Below, in pieces: positions 22,812-36,439 of a stretch of 64,000 bases of DNA. The DNA is taken from the NCBI GenBank assembly GCA_940671915.1, contig CALNVZ010002100.1, positions 69,530,006-69,594,005 of the forward strand, in the 5' to 3' direction. Every line of letters starts with the position of its first letter. The first letter of the stretch is position 1. Made by a program: the position numbers and the translations under genes. The notes below the pieces were generated by a model. The model saw nothing but the letters and a program-made list of their open reading frames with translations, was not told the DNA's origin and made no database searches. The DNA is from Paracentrotus lividus. Its lineage: Eukaryota; Echinodermata; Echinoidea; Camarodonta; Echinidae.

Positions 22812-25802
22812 ATGGCAGGGTCTTCATCTCAAGGACAAGGATCTCCAGGTAGCATCCCACGAGGATTGATCAACAGGCGAGGGAGTGTTATCAAACCTAG
22901 TGAGAGATTACCTTCTCTACGAACACGTGATCTCACACTAGGAGGCATACCCAAGGTAAGCTCAGCTACTCAGAAATACTAGTTATTAATTGATAAAATG
23001 TGTCAACACGATCAGGCCCGATTAAGCCACTTTTCGGCCTGGTCGATCTAGCATGGCATGGTAATCAGGTTTCATCTACTTTGATGAGGATGATTGCAAG
23101 TCTGACTAAGCCATCTACTGGAGGATCTCCAACAACAAGAAGAGGAAAAACGATAATAATAATAAGAAGAGGATTAACAATGCTTTGGCTACCTTTAGTT
23201 TGGGCTAGAATTTGAAAATAATGAGAGGCAAGGGTATTTGACATATGAATTATGGAAACATATGTCAAATTAAAATCAATGGAAATCAAGTAATACCAAT
23301 ATAATTTATTCAAACACTAGGGGATGGGGGGGGGGGGGGGGGGGGTATTCACTAATTGGGATCATTGGGGAAGTAACACAACAAGAATCTAACTGTTTAT
23401 CATAAGCATTATTTTTGTTTGTTTTTTTGTTGTTGACAAGTTCTTTGTTGAGAGCAAAGGGCATCTCTGATACTAGTATGTTCATGTTTTCTTTGTCCTT
23501 GCTTGCAGAAATCTTTCAAGCCTAATATTCCAGTAAGGAGAGAGAAAAATAAAGATGAGTAAGTACTTAAAATATGTTTACAATGTTTCAAGAGAGTTAC
23601 TCCTTAGAAATTAAATATGATAATAAATATTAATTGAATTTTGGTTTTCTCTCTAATTTTTTACTCATTGCTCATGAATATGTCTAGTAGACAACTTGCG
23701 ATTTTAACCCCACCAATAATCATGTTAACTAGTATATTAACATTATATGCATCATACCTTTTAAGTAAATATTGATCTCACCAACCTGTAAGCTTTCCAG
23801 AGGCTTTACCAGACATAGCAACAGCTAATTCATGCAAACTGGATCAAGTTCATTATTTGATAACAGGAAATGCCTAGGAAAAATGGTACCATGAATTTTA
23901 ATAACATAATACCTGGTACGACACATTTCTTTAAGAAATTAACATTCAAATACCACATTGTTTTAAATGAACAGGAACAGAGTAGAGGAATCATCAAACT
24001 CACCAACAACATCAAGAAGGTCTGAAAAGGGGGAGAGAGGGAGGGGTAGAGGAAGAGGAAGAGGAAGGGGGAGGGGCAACAGGCCTGAATTTATACAGTC
24101 TCATTCGTCCATTTTCGAGGGAGGACCAACTGAGAGATTGAATGCCAGAGGTGAGTATAATGATAATTTTTTGTTTGATTATTGGTATGACCTAAAAAAT
24201 TAAAAAAAAAGATTAAATATAAACTCTCTCTATTTACCATGTGGATTTTTTTTGTGTGTACTAATGAAGGGGTAGGGGGCCAAGTTAGCAGACTTTTAAT
24301 TTGAACAGTTATTAAGAAACTGAACTTATAGCTATATTTATTATCAAAAATATTTACTTACACTGTAATTTATAATGCTGTTATAAGCCACATGATGAGT
24401 ACGCATGGCTAGAATATTATGGCAATTTGAAAATTATAAAAAAAGATTATTATTTCCATGGAATTTCCATTCTTTCTTCATGGGATGTGGTACTTAAGCC
24501 TAATCTGTGTTGTTTTCATTGGTGTACAGCAGCCTCCAAGGTATTCGAGCAACCAAGTTTTCGTGGTGGAGGAGGAGGTGGAGATGGAAGGTCTAGGGGT
24601 GGCAAGGCTGGCAGTAAGAGTTTCAATAATGGTGCTGGAGACTTCATTGGCGATAGTGATCGTCTCAGAGAACTTGTTCGAGATGACGTAAGTGAAGATA
24701 ATAAAAGAATAATAAGGATAATCTTCTTGTAATCTTCTTTCTCAGGGATTTACAGGATAATGGGAATAGGGTTGTTGCTGAGATTGCAAAGATGCACCAA
24801 ATGTTGTGAATAGGGGCTGGGAATGTTTTGTTGATATCCTCAAGGGAATTAGTGCTGAGGCGCGAAGGCAAAATTTTGGAAGCCAGTTCCAGAGTGTTCC
24901 TAAATAGATAATCCCCTTGGTGTGTAATGAGTTGGACAGCAATTTAGGACAAGCACTGTTAAAGACAACCTCATTGCATATTGTGATGAATATTGTGACA
25001 GAGTACTGTTACTAGAATTTGGATCAAAAGCTTGATATTTTATCATATATTTAACATCATTTGAATTGTTGTTTTGTAAATGTATTGATCTTTTTTTTTA
25101 AAGTGAAAATGAAAATTTCCATTAATTCAGTTCATCAGTGACCTTGATGACTCTACCCAAGATGGTCGATATCAACCCATTACCTTACCTATGGCCAAAC
25201 CACCCAAACAACTCAAAACCCAATCAGTGAAGGATGAAAAGAAGCCGATTATTAAAAAAGAGGAAGCAGATTTGGAGATGGAAACCGATGAGATGCCAGA
25301 TATTAAAGGTATATAATCATTCATTACATAATCATTCTACTTGGCTTTAATGTTACACAGAGGTTTATATGATACGTACATAACTTGCTTTTAGGTGATT
25401 TCATTATTACAGGTAATCCACCATTGCTACTTCAGAAAAAATTGTGTTCTATATTCTTTTAAATAATAATAATAATAATAATAGTTGCGATTTATATAGC
25501 GCCTAATATGAAACAGTTTCATCTCTAAGCGCTTAAAAGACTAAGCAGAATTTGAAAATGATATACTTGGCCTAATCATTAAACTGCCTCATTTAAATCA
25601 AAATTACACTGGTTGGGCATGCATCTGGTATATATTTTAGCTCACCCGAGTATGGTAATGCTTGCTGTACACAATGAAATGCAATTTTTACAAAATTTGG
25701 CTCAACATGTGTAAGGAGCTTAGGGGTAATAAGAACATCATGCAGGGCCCGCTGGGAGAACAGTTGTCAGAACTGAAGTGGCTACCCTGGGTAAATAAAA
25801 CG

Positions 25803-25833
<31 letters not shown>

Positions 25834-27490
25834 GATTGCAAAGGGGCAATACCAGGACTGGTGACTTTACATTTTAAAAGCTAATTTTCATATTTGCTTT
25901 TACTACTACACCACCATCTTTTTTTTATTACACTGTGTTACAACTCATTCACCCACCCAAAGTCATGATGTGAGATACCTCAAACAAAATGTGGCCTTGA
26001 TTTTCATATCATATCAACTGTTTGTTTTTATTTCTATTTTTTTTAAAATCTTCCAGTCAAGCCCGAGCCCATGGAGGATGAGGACATGGAAGTCCAAGAT
26101 GAAAAGAAACTGCCCCCATCGTCCATCATAAACACTCTCCAAGATGACCTGTCTACCGGAAGAGTAACATGTGCAACCATCTTCAGCAAGATGCGGGAAT
26201 CAGAGGGAGATCCTCTGTTCTTTCAGATGCCAGACACTCTCCCTGGTCTACCCATAGCAGAGGAGGAAGAGGAAGATAAGAAGCCAAACATCTCCGGTGG
26301 TGGAGGTGTCGAGAAGCCAAGTAGTAGCTCAAAAAAGGTGGAAATCTATTTGAATAAATAAATCTAACTTGAATTACGATTTTTAACATGCATTCTGGTA
26401 TTCTACAGTCCAACGTGATATGAATTGTTTGCGCTATGAGTTGTCTGCAATGTAAGTTGTTCTTTAAAAATGCTCCTGCATTGCTTTTAAGTGTAAATAC
26501 ACTGGAGGGAATGGTGATACCAGTAGAGGGTTGATTTTAGGGAGTTTTGAAAAGTAGTGTTGATTTTTATTTACTTTTTAAAATTACTTTTGTTAATATT
26601 TAGATAAAACACAGTGCTTAACATCTCTTGTGAGAGACATAATCATATTTGCCTGTAAGAATTTTTAGAATTGAAGGTGGCCCCAAATTAAATCTCCTTA
26701 GGCAAGCATTAGGGCAAGGAACATCTTGTTTCTAAGATTAAAAATATATAACCATTTTATCACCCTAAATCATTGAATATTTTTCTTCATTTGTAAACAG
26801 AGACCTTGCACTCTGAAAGATCTACCAGAGGGATTCTTGGGCAAGCTTCAAATTTTAAAGTCAGGAAAGACCAGATTCGTCCTCACGAATGGTGTCAACC
26901 TGGATGTTTCTATGGGAACACCAAGTGGTTTTCTTCAGGTAGGCATTGTCATTGTTTTTTGGTTTGCAAAGACATGTATGCATTTTCTAATGTCTTATTA
27001 GTTGATTAGAAAGTGCAGATTTAACTGCATGTGATATCAGCTCTCATATCATATTGCCTTTAAATCTTGTTATTATGTATGTAATCATCCTACCAAAGTC
27101 AACAGTCTTTGACTGTTGGAGACGAACTGATTTGGCTATATAACACACATTTCCTGTAGACCTCAGGTTGAACATATTCGGGCCCAGTCCTCAATGGGTT
27201 GAACTTTTGTGCAAGTGCATGTAATGTGTGTATTATCATGCTATGATTAGTTCATGGAGTGGAGTAAAGACTGAGAAAATGGGGGTTAGATGTACAAAAA
27301 GGTTGATTATTCTATGGAATTGCCCAATATCATGTCAATTGTATTTTTCTATCTCTTGTAGGATGTGGTCTCCATTCATGTTCGAGAAGGAGGTGAAGAG
27401 ATGAGTGAAATGCTTACTCTAGGTCACATCAAACATCGTGTCATATGTACACCAGACTTTGAGAGTCTTTTATCAATGCCACAATCATAA
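22812..27490 (+). CDS. POLR3D: DNA-directed RNA polymerase III subunit RPC4
   Basis: Coding exons: 22812-22955, 23509-23558, 23975-24150, 24530-24687, 25131-25308, 26057-26337, 26801-26938, 27362-27490. They join in phase to 417 aa (human about 398). Family role: RPC4 pairs with RPC5 in the TFIIF-like subcomplex of nuclear RNA polymerase III, acting in initiation, termination and reinitiation on tRNA, 5S and U6 genes. Seen: the N-terminal motif RLPSLRTRDLTLGG with SFKPNI (residues 33-57); an Arg-Gly-rich run (86-97), followed by NRPEFIQSHSSIF; an acidic middle with DPLFFQMPDTLPGLP (exon 6); and the conserved C-terminal RPC4 domain with LKDLPEGFLGKLQILKSGK, VSMGTPSGFLQ and LGHIKHRVICTPDFESLL. 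A poly-Gly run with Asp (exon 4) is lineage-specific. The start codon context CAGCATGG and the match to the human N terminus support the start. Exons 4-8 recur at 31294-34226. Confidence 0.95.
25464..25835. repeat. Two SINE-like tails in POLR3D intron 5
   Basis: At 25464-25535 a minus-strand tail has (AAT)n, then AGTTGCGATTTATATAGCGC and TCTCTAAGCGCTT. At 25735-25835 a plus-strand tail has GAAGTGGCTACCCTGGGTAA followed by (ATT)n. They are 3' fragments of two SINE-like families with trinucleotide tails. Both recur in the duplicate unit B. Confidence 0.6.
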
Positions 27491-27775
27491 AGACCGCTCA
27501 GTGATGAATAGAGACTATGGACAGTGTGAACATTTTATGCTTCTCTACATTTAGAAACATATAATTCCATCAAACCATGAGAGCGGTTTCTACTAGCGGG
27601 TTCATACATGTATGTACACCAGACTTTGAAAGCCTTCTATCCATGCCACAATCATGAAGACCTCTCTCAGTGATGAACAGAGACTATGGACATTATGAAC
27701 ATATTTTTATGCTTCTATACATTAATTTGGAGATATATAATTCTACCAAACAATGAGAGCAGTTACAACAAGCAG
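27445..27775 (+). repeat. Tandem duplication of the POLR3D gene end (167 bp)
   Basis: The last coding bases and first part of the 3' UTR (27445-27611, starting ATGTACACCAGACTTTGA) recur from 27612 with about 10-15% change. The second copy retains CCAGACTTTGAAAGCCTTCT and CAATCATGA, where the original stop CATAA has become CATGA. The second copy lies downstream of the real stop at 27488-27490 and is 3' UTR. Confidence 0.85.
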
Positions 27776-28129
27776 GTTCAATTTCAACATAGCTGGATTC
27801 ATGGTTGGATTTCCTAGGAAACAAGTTGATTTCTTGACAGGTGGTTTCATGTTCAGCTTGAAAACAAAGCGTACCATTCGCATGCGTGTATCCAGGATTC
27901 TAAGATATATAAGCGAGCAGAAATTCGTCAAATCCCACTTTTGATGCCCTTTTGTCAAATTGATCCCCTGACATCAAATGTTATATGTTTTTTTTTCCTT
28001 TCGAAACATCTTTATGCCAGCTCAAAGCAGATTTTCGTCGCCTGAATAAGTTTATTGATTAGAAAAATAACAATATATGTGATGCTCTCTATTTTGAAAG
28101 ATTGATATCATAAACTACAATTCTGTATA

Positions 28130-28472
28130 CAGTTCAACCTCGCTTATATGGCCATCATTTAACCGGCCAACTCTACAAACTGGCCATGGATCGGCCAGAT
28201 TCCCTCATTTATTCCTTTTTAAATCCACATAAATGCCTGCACTCCTGTTAGTCACATTACTTTCATCTCCTTATATTTAGAAAGACATTATGATCATCTA
28301 TGCCCTACAATCATTCATCCTATAAATCCTTCCCCTCAAGGCTGTTATGTCCCCTGTTATAGATTTGGATGGTGTCCAAGTACATAAGCTATACATTACT
28401 CAAACAACCAGCCATATCGTTTTACCCGATGGGTGCTGTTCCCAACGTGACCGGATAGGCGAGGTCAAACAG
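28130..28472. mobile_element. pogo/Tigger-like MITE (343 bp)
   Basis: The left end CAGTTCAACCTCGCTTATAT and the right end GGCGAGGTCAAACAG (reverse complement CTGTTTGACCTCGCC) are imperfect inverted repeats, flanked by TA at 28128-28129 and 28473-28474. The terminal word CAGTTnAACCTCGC resembles pogo/Tigger termini and the TA duplication agrees. No transposase is present. A second copy of the whole locus sits in duplicate unit B near 34857-35197. Confidence 0.8.
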
Positions 28473-29482
28473 TATTTTTTTTTGTTAATATGTAATCTGT
28501 AATTATTATGAATTAAAGGGGAAGTTCTCCCCAGAATTTAATTGGTTTAAAAAGAACAGAAGAATACCCTCAAAATATCTGAAGATTTGAAGAAAATCCA
28601 TGAAGGACAAAGAAGGTACGGATAATTAAATCTTTAATTTTGTGATGTCACTTGTGAGCTGATCTCCCTCATGTTGTGTAATTAATGTAAATTCCATATA
28701 TTACCATTTTTTTAGAAGAATATCAATTGATTCACCTTTACTGTTTTATTATCATCACACTTATAAGTTAATATACCCACCTAAAAAAAAGAGACCTAAT
28801 TCTTTAACAAGAACCGTGTAGAAAAATCAAAGTCACGGCTTTTACATATTGCACATCATGTGGGAGAGTATAAGTAGCTTGCAGCTGACATCACAAAATC
28901 AAAACTTAAAGCAAAGAACTTTATTATCGTTTGGTGGATATTCTTCAAACATTTACTCATATTTTTATTTTTAACAAATTTAATTACAGGTTGAACTTCC
29001 CTTATAACTATAAAAATGTATGTACAAAACACTTTTTTTGGCATATAAAACCCCAAAATTAACTTGCAAATTTTATATATTTTTTTGCAGAAGGCATCTA
29101 CAATGTATATAACTTTTAAAAAGTTTATATCATAATAAATTGAAAAGGAAAAAAATCCTATGTATTTCTTTGTTTCTTTTTAAACTTCTGTATTTCTGGA
29201 TATTAGTCTCAAAAGTTGTGCCAGACTTACATGTTTCTGGATTTTGTGCTAAACATCGAAGGGGACCATGCCCAGTCTGTTTAGGATTAAAAACATTACT
29301 GATTTGCTTATTTCTACATTTTAAACTGGAAAACATTAAAAAAAGAAATGTCTGGAATAACCACAGTCTATGGTACACCACACATGGTATAGTAATTAAT
29401 GTCATTAATGTTCCTGTAGAATGTGGCAGGCTATAAAGTGTGTTAAAACAGGTACCACAGGAAGTACCAAAGGTCACATATA

Positions 29483-29639
29483 CAGTGGCGGATCCAGGCG
29501 GGAGCGCATGAGATGCACGTCCCCTCTATAAGTTAAAAACCACTCATTGACTGTACATGTTAAAATCAGAAAATTTCGGCTGCTCAGCCCCTTATCGTGC
29601 CTGGCGCCCTTCTATTTTTGAATCCTGGATCCGCCACCG
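29483..29639. mobile_element. hAT-type MITE (157 bp)
   Basis: The ends CAGTGGCGGATCCAGG and CCTGGATCCGCCACCG are inverted repeats of about 15 bp. Flanks CACATATA and CATATATG are an imperfect 8-bp duplication. The same family occurs at 48875-49024 and, as a copy inside duplicate unit B, near 36201-36355. The interior is non-coding. Confidence 0.8.
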
Positions 29640-29719
29640 CATATATGCCACACAAATCAATATTCCTAAGTATTTAAGTAGTATTTATATATGAAGCACA
29701 TGAATACAACAGATGTGTC

Positions 29720-30830
29720 GTTTTCTGTGGTAATCATACATGTAGTCCTGTAACATGAGTGTGGCGAATCCTATGGTAAGTGTGTCCATCCTGTGGTAAT
29801 GGGTATGTGTCAGTCCTGAAGTAATAGATGTGTGGTAGTTTTTTTATATTTTTAATTGGTGTGCAGTAGCTAGTCTTATGGTAGGCCCAATGGGTGTGTG
29901 GTAGTGCAGTAGATAGTCTTATGGTATGACCAATGGGTGTGTGGTAGTGCAATAGTTAGTCTTATGGTGTGACCAATGGGTGTGTGGTAGTGCAATGTAT
30001 ATCCTTAGGTAATGGATATGTGGTAATCCTGTGAACAAATGTGAAAGTCCTATATGGGAACAGGTGTGTGGTAGTCTTGTGGTAACATGTGTGTTGTTAT
30101 CCAGTGGAAATGGGTTTGTGGGAGTCTTGTGGTAACATGTGTGTTGTTATCCAGTGCGAAAATGGTTTGTGGGAGTCTTGTGGTAACATGTGTGTTGTTA
30201 TCCAGTGGAAATGGGTTTGTGGAGTCTTGTGGTAACATGGGTGTGGAATCCAGTGGAAATGGGTTTGTGGGAGTCCTGTGGTAACATGTGTGTTGTTATC
30301 CAGTGGAAATGGGTTTGTGGGAGTCTTATGGTACAGTGTTGTGGTAGTCTTGTGGTAACATGTGTGTTGTTTATCCAGTGGAAATGGGTTTGTGGGAGTC
30401 TTATGGGAACAGGTGTGTGTAGTCTTGTGGTAACTGTGTGTTGTTATCCAGTGGAAATGGGTTTGTGGGAGTCTTGTGTAACATGGGTGTGTAATCCAGT
30501 GGAATGGGTTTGTGGGAGTCCTGTGGTAACATGTGTGTTGTTATCAGTGGAAATGGGTGTGTGGTAGTCCTGTGGTAACATGTTGTTGTTATCCAGTGGA
30601 AATGGGTTTGTGGAAGTCTCTATGGCTCACATGTGTGTGGTAGTCTTGTGGTAACATGTGTGTTGTTATCCAGTGGGGAATGGGTTTGTGGGAGTCTTGT
30701 GGTAACATGGGTGTTGTTATCCAGTGGGGAATGGGTTTGTGGGAGTCTTGTGGTAACATGTGTGTTGTTATCCAGTGGAAATGGGTTTGTGGGAGTCTTG
30801 TGGTAACATGGGTGTGGTAATCCTGCAGTT
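29720..30830 (+). repeat. 50-bp minisatellite downstream of POLR3D
   Basis: The core array (about 30060-30830) has a 50-bp unit containing GTTGTTATCCAGTGG, AAATGGGTTTGTGGGAGTC and TTGTGGTAACATGTGT, with about 15 copies. Upstream (29720-30060) are more degenerate units sharing GTGGTAGT and TGGTAATG. Long repetitive open frames across it are a by-product of the period and are not genes. Confidence 0.9.
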
Positions 30831-31293
30831 AAGATGATGAAAGTCATTATGCAACTGGTGTGGAGAGCTCAAATTACTAGAAAAATCAATATGGTACAAT
30901 GATACCAAAACATTTAATATTTCTGTGGTATCTTGTGTGGTAAAAATATACCACAGGAATACAACCATTTTTTTGGATAATACCCCAACCAAGCAAAGAG
31001 GGGACCTCACAATTTTTCACGTCATGGCAGCCAAATTGCTATCAGCGGGAGGGGGTAGGTTGTGAATATTTTTTTTTGCTGTCCATATTTAATTTAGGCC
31101 TACATCCATTTTCATCCATATGGGGAGGGGGTATAAGTTCTCTCACTCAGGTCGACTGACGGCCACCCTACTACGTTTTTAGACTTTTTCTTTACTTTTT
31201 TTTTTTTTTTTATATTATTTCCATGGAATTTCCATTCTTTCTTCATGGGATGTGGTACTTAAGCCTAATCTGTGTTGTTTTCATTGTGTACAG

Positions 31294-34226
31294 CAGCCTC
31301 CAAGGTATTCGAGAACCAAGTTTTCGTGGTGGAGGAGGAGGTGGAGATGGAAGGTCTAGGGGTGCAAGGCTGGCAGTAAGAGTTTCAATAATGGTGCTGG
31401 AGACTTCATTGGCGATAGTGATCGTCTCAGAGAACTTGTTCGAGATGACGTAAGTGAAGATAATAAAAGAATAATAAGGATAATCTTCTTGTAATCTTCT
31501 TTCTCAGGGATTTACAGGATAATGGGAATAGGGTGTTGCTGAGATTGCAAAGATGCACCAAATGTTGTGAATAGGGGCTTGGAATGTTTTAGTTGATATC
31601 CTCAAGGGAATTAGTGCTGAGGCGCGAAGGCAAAATTTTGGAAGCCAGTTCCAGAGTGTTCCTAAATAGATAATCCCTTGGTGTGTAATGAGTTGGACAG
31701 CAATTTAGGACAAGCACTGTTAAAGACAACCTCATTGCATATTGTGAATGAATATTGTGACAGAGTACTGTTACTAGAATTTGGATCAAAAGCTTGATAT
31801 TTTATCATATATTTAACATCATTTGAATTGTTGTTTTGTAAATGTATTGATCTTTTTTTTTTAAGTGAAAATGAAAATTTCCATTATTCAGTTCATCAGT
31901 GACCTTTGATGACTCTACCCAAGATGGTCGATATCAACCCATTACCTTACCTATGGCCAAACCACCCAAACAACTCAAAACCCAATCAGTGAAGGATGAA
32001 AAGAAAGCCGATTATTAAAAAGAGGAAGCAGATTGGAGATGGAAACCGATGAGATGCCAGATATTAAAGGTATATAATCATTCATTACAATAATCATTCT
32101 ACTTGGCTTTAATGTTACACAGAGGTTTATATGATACGTACATAAGCTTTTAGGTGATTTCATTATTACAGGTAATCCACCATTGCTACTTCAGAAAAAT
32201 TGTGTTCTATATTCTTTTAAATAATAATAATAATAATAATAGTTGCGATTTATATAGCGCCTAATATGAAACAGTTTCATCTCTAAGCGCTTAAAAGACT
32301 AAGCAGAATTTGAAAATGATATACTTGGCCTAATCATTAAACTGCCTCATTTAAATCAAAATTACACTGGTTGGGCATGCAATCTGGTATATATTTTAGC
32401 TCACCCGAGTATGGTAATGCTTGCTGTACACAATGAAATGCAATTTTTACAAAATTTGGCTCAACATGTGTAAGGAGCTTTAGGGGTAATAAGAACATCA
32501 TGCAGGGCCCGCTGGAGACAGTTGTCAAGAACTGAAGTGGCTACCCTGGGTAAATAAAACGATAATTATTATATTATTATTATTATTAAGATTGCAAAGG
32601 GGCAATACCAGGACTGGTGACTTTACATTTTAAAAGCTAATTTTCATATTTGCTTTTACTACTACACCACCATCTTTTTTTATTACACTGTGTTACAACT
32701 CATTCACCCACCCAAAGTCATGATGTGAGATACCTCAAACAAAATGTGGCCTTGATTTTCATATCATATCAACTGTTTTGTTTTATTTCTATTTTTTTTA
32801 AAATCTTCCAGTCAAGCCCGAGCCCATGGAGGATGAGGACATGGAAGTCCAAATGAAAAAGAAACTGCCCCCATCGTCCATCATAAACACTCTCCAAGAT
32901 GACCTGTCTACGGAAGAGTAACATGTGCAACCATCTTCAGCAAGATGCGGAATCAGAGGGAGATCCTCTGTTCTTTCAGATGCCAGACAACTCTCCCTGG
33001 TCTACCCATACAGAGGAGGAAGAGGAAGATAAGAAGCCAAACATCTCCGGTGTTGGAGGTGTCGAGAAGCCAAGTAGTAGCTCAAAAAAGGTGGAAATCT
33101 ATTTGAATAAATAAATCTAACTTGAATTACGATTTTTAACATGCATTCTGGTATTCTACAGTCCAACGTGATATGAATTGTTGCGCTATGAGTTGTCTGC
33201 AATGTAAGTTGTTCTTTAAAAATGCTCCTGCATTGCTTTTTAGTGTAAATACACTGGAGGAATGTGATACCAGTAGAGGGTTGATTTTAGGGAGTTTTGA
33301 AAAGTAGTGTTGATTTTTATTTACTTTTTAAAATTACTTTTGTTAATATTTAGATAAAAAACAGTGCTTAACATCTCTTGTGAGAGACATAATCATATTT
33401 GCCTGTAAGAATTTTTAGAAATGAAGGTGGCCCCAAATTAAATCTCCTAGGCAAGCATTAGGGCAAAGAACATCTTGTTTCTAAGATTAAAAATATATAA
33501 CCATTTATCACCCAAATCATTGAATATTTTTCTTCATTTGTAACAGAGACCTTGCACTCTGAAAGATCTACCAGAGGGATTCTTGGGCAGCTTCAATTTT
33601 AAAGTCAGGAAAGACCAGATTTCGTCCTCACGAATGGTGTTCAACCTGGATGTTTCTATGGGAACACCAAGTGGTTTTCTTCAGGTAGGCATTGTCATGT
33701 TTTTTGGTTTGCAAAGACATGTATGCATTTTCTAATGTCTTATAGTTGATTAGAAAGTGCAGATTTAACTGCATGTGATATCAGCTTCATATCATATTGC
33801 CTTTAATCTTGTTATATGTATGTAATCATCCTACCAAAGTCACAGTCTTTGACTGTTGGAGACGAACTGATTGGCTATATAACACACATTTCCTGTAGAC
33901 CTCAGGTTGAACATATTCGGGCCCAGTCCTCAATGGGTTGAACTTTTGTGCAAGTGCATGTAATGTGTGTATTATCATGCTATGATTAGTTCATGGAGTG
34001 GAGTAAAGACTGAGAAATGGGGGTTAGATGTACAAAAAGGTTGATTATTCTATGGAATGCCCAATATCATGTCAATTGTATTTTTCTATCTCTTGTAGGA
34101 TGTGGTCTCCATTCATGTTCGAGAAGGAGGTGAAGAGATGAGTGAAATGCTTACTCTAGGTCACATCAAACATCGTTCATATGTACACCAGACTTTGAGA
34201 GTCTTTTATCAATGCCACAATCATAA
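31294..34226 (+). pseudogene. Partial second copy of POLR3D (exons 4-8), probably an assembly artefact
   Basis: Exon equivalents lie at 31294-31449, 31892-32069, 32812-33090, 33547-33684 and 34099-34226. Splice sites are conserved, but every exon carries one-base losses or gains relative to the intact gene, for example GAGCAACC to GAGAACC and GGTGGCAAG to GGTGCAAG in exon 4. Exons 1-3 are absent. Introns show the same density of indels as exons, so the damage does not look like neutral decay of a retired gene. Confidence 0.8.
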
Positions 34227-36439
34227 AGACCGCTCAGTGATGAATAGAGGACTATGGACAGTGTGAACATTTATGCTTCTCTACATTTAGAAACAATAAT
34301 TCCATCAAACCATGAGAGCGGTTTCTACTAGCGGGTTCATACATGTATGTACACCAGACTTTGAAAGCCTTCTATCCATGCCACAATCATGAAGACCTCT
34401 CTCAGTGATGAACAGAGACTATGGACATTATGAACATATTTTTATGCTTCTTACATTAATTTGGAGATATATAATTCTACCAAACAATGAGAGCAGTTAC
34501 AACAAGCAGGTTCAATTTCAACATAGCTGGATTCATGGTTGGATTTCCTAGGAAAAAGTTGATTTCTTGACAGGTGTGTTTCATGTTCAGCTTGAAAACA
34601 AAGCGTACCATTCGCATGCGTGTATCCAGGATTCTAAGATATATAAGCGAGCAGAAATTCGTCAAAATCCACTTTTGATGCCCTTTGTCAAATGATCCCT
34701 GACATCAAATGTTATATGTTTTTTTTTCCTTTCGAAACATCTTTATGCCAGCTCAAAGCAGATTTTCGTCGCCTGATAAGTTTATTGATTAGAAAATAAC
34801 AATATATTTGATGCTCTCTATTTTGAAAGATTGATATCATAAACTACAATTCTGTATACAGTTCAACCTCGCTTATATGGCCATCATTTAACCGGCCAAC
34901 TCTTACAAACTGGCCATGGATCGGCCAGATTCCTCATTTATTCCTTTTTAAATCCACTAAATGCCTGCACTCCTGTTAGTCACATTACTTTCATCTCCTT
35001 ATATTTAGAAAGACATTATGATCATCTATGCCCTACAATCATTCATCCTATAAATCCTTCCCCTCAAGGCTGTTATGTCCCCTGTTATAGATTTGGATGG
35101 TGTCCAAGTACATAAGTATACATTACTCAAACAACCAGCCATATCGTTTTTACCCGATGGTGTGTTCCCAACGTGACCGGATAGGCGAGGTCAAACAGTA
35201 TTTTTTTGTTAATATGTAATCTTGAATTATTATGATTAAAGGGAAGTTCTCCCCAGAATTTAATTGGTTTAAAAAGAACAGAAAGATACCCTCAAAATAT
35301 CTGAAGATTTGAAGAAAAATCCATGAAGGACAAAGAAGGTACGGATAATTAAATCTTTAATTTTGTATGTCACTTGTGAGCTGATCTCCCTCATGTTGTG
35401 TAATTAATGTAAATTCCATATATTACCATTTTTTTAGAAGAATATCAATTGATTCACCTTTACTGTTTTATTATCATCACACTTATAAGTTAATATACCC
35501 ACCTAAAAAAAAGAGACCTAATTCTTTAACAAGAACCGTGTAGAAAAATCAAATCACGGCTTTTACATATTGCACATCATGTGGGAAAGTATAAGTAGCT
35601 GCAGACTGACATCACAAAATCAAAACTAAAGCAAAGAACTTTATTATCGTTGGTGGATATTCTTCAAACATTTACTCATATTTTATTTTTTAACAATTTA
35701 ATTACAGGTTGAATTCCCTTATAACTATAAAATGTATGTACAAAAACACTTTTTTTGGCATATAAAACCAAAATTAACTTGCAAATTTATATATTTTTTT
35801 GCAGAAGGCATCTACAATGTATATAACTTTTTAAAAAGTTTATATCATAATAAAATTGAAAAGAAAAAAATCCTATGTATTTCTTTGTTTCTTTTTAAAC
35901 TTCTGTATTTCTGGATATTAGTCTCAAAAGTTGTGCCAGACTTACATGTTTCTGGATTTTGTGCTAAACATCGAAGGGGACCATGCCCAGTCTGTTTAGG
36001 ATTAAAAACATTACTGATTTGCTTATTCTTACATTTTAAACTGGAAAACATTAAAAAAAGAAATGTCTGGAATAACCACAGTCTATGGTACACCACACAT
36101 GGTATTAGTAAATTAATTGTCATTAATGTTCCTGTAGAATGTGGCAGGCTATAAAGTGTGTTAAAACAGGTACCACAGGAAGTACAAAAGGTCACATATA
36201 CAGTGGCGGATCAGGCGGAGCGCATGAGATGCACGTCCCCTCTATAAGTTAAAAACCACTCATTGACTGTACATGTTAAAATCAGAAAATTTCGGCTGCT
36301 CAGCCCCTTATCGTGCCTGGCGCCCTTCTATTTTTGAATCCTGGATCCGCCACCGCATATATGCCACACAAATCAATATCTCTAAGTATTTAAGTAGTAT
36401 TTATATATGAAGCACATGAATACAACAGATGTGTCGTTT

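Larger units (their letters stand above)
24451..31209 (+). repeat. Large tandem duplication, unit A (clean copy)
   Basis: From TTATTTCCATGGAATTTCC (in POLR3D intron 3) to the run of T after TTTTTAGACTTTTTCTTTAC this 6.76-kb segment is repeated directly from 31211. Unit A keeps open frames for POLR3D exons 4-8 and is the reference copy. It contains POLR3D exons 4-8, a pogo-like MITE, a hAT-type MITE and the 50-bp minisatellite. Confidence 0.95.

Noticed and set aside
30050-30850. Open frames across the 50-bp minisatellite, on both strands
   Set aside because: Repeat translation products (VVIQWKWVCGSL and the like) with no family, no splice context and a mirror in the duplicate copy.
31294-34226. 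A second functional POLR3D gene
   Set aside because: It lacks exons 1-3 and has one-base indels in its exons at the same rate as in its introns. It is best read as an assembly copy.
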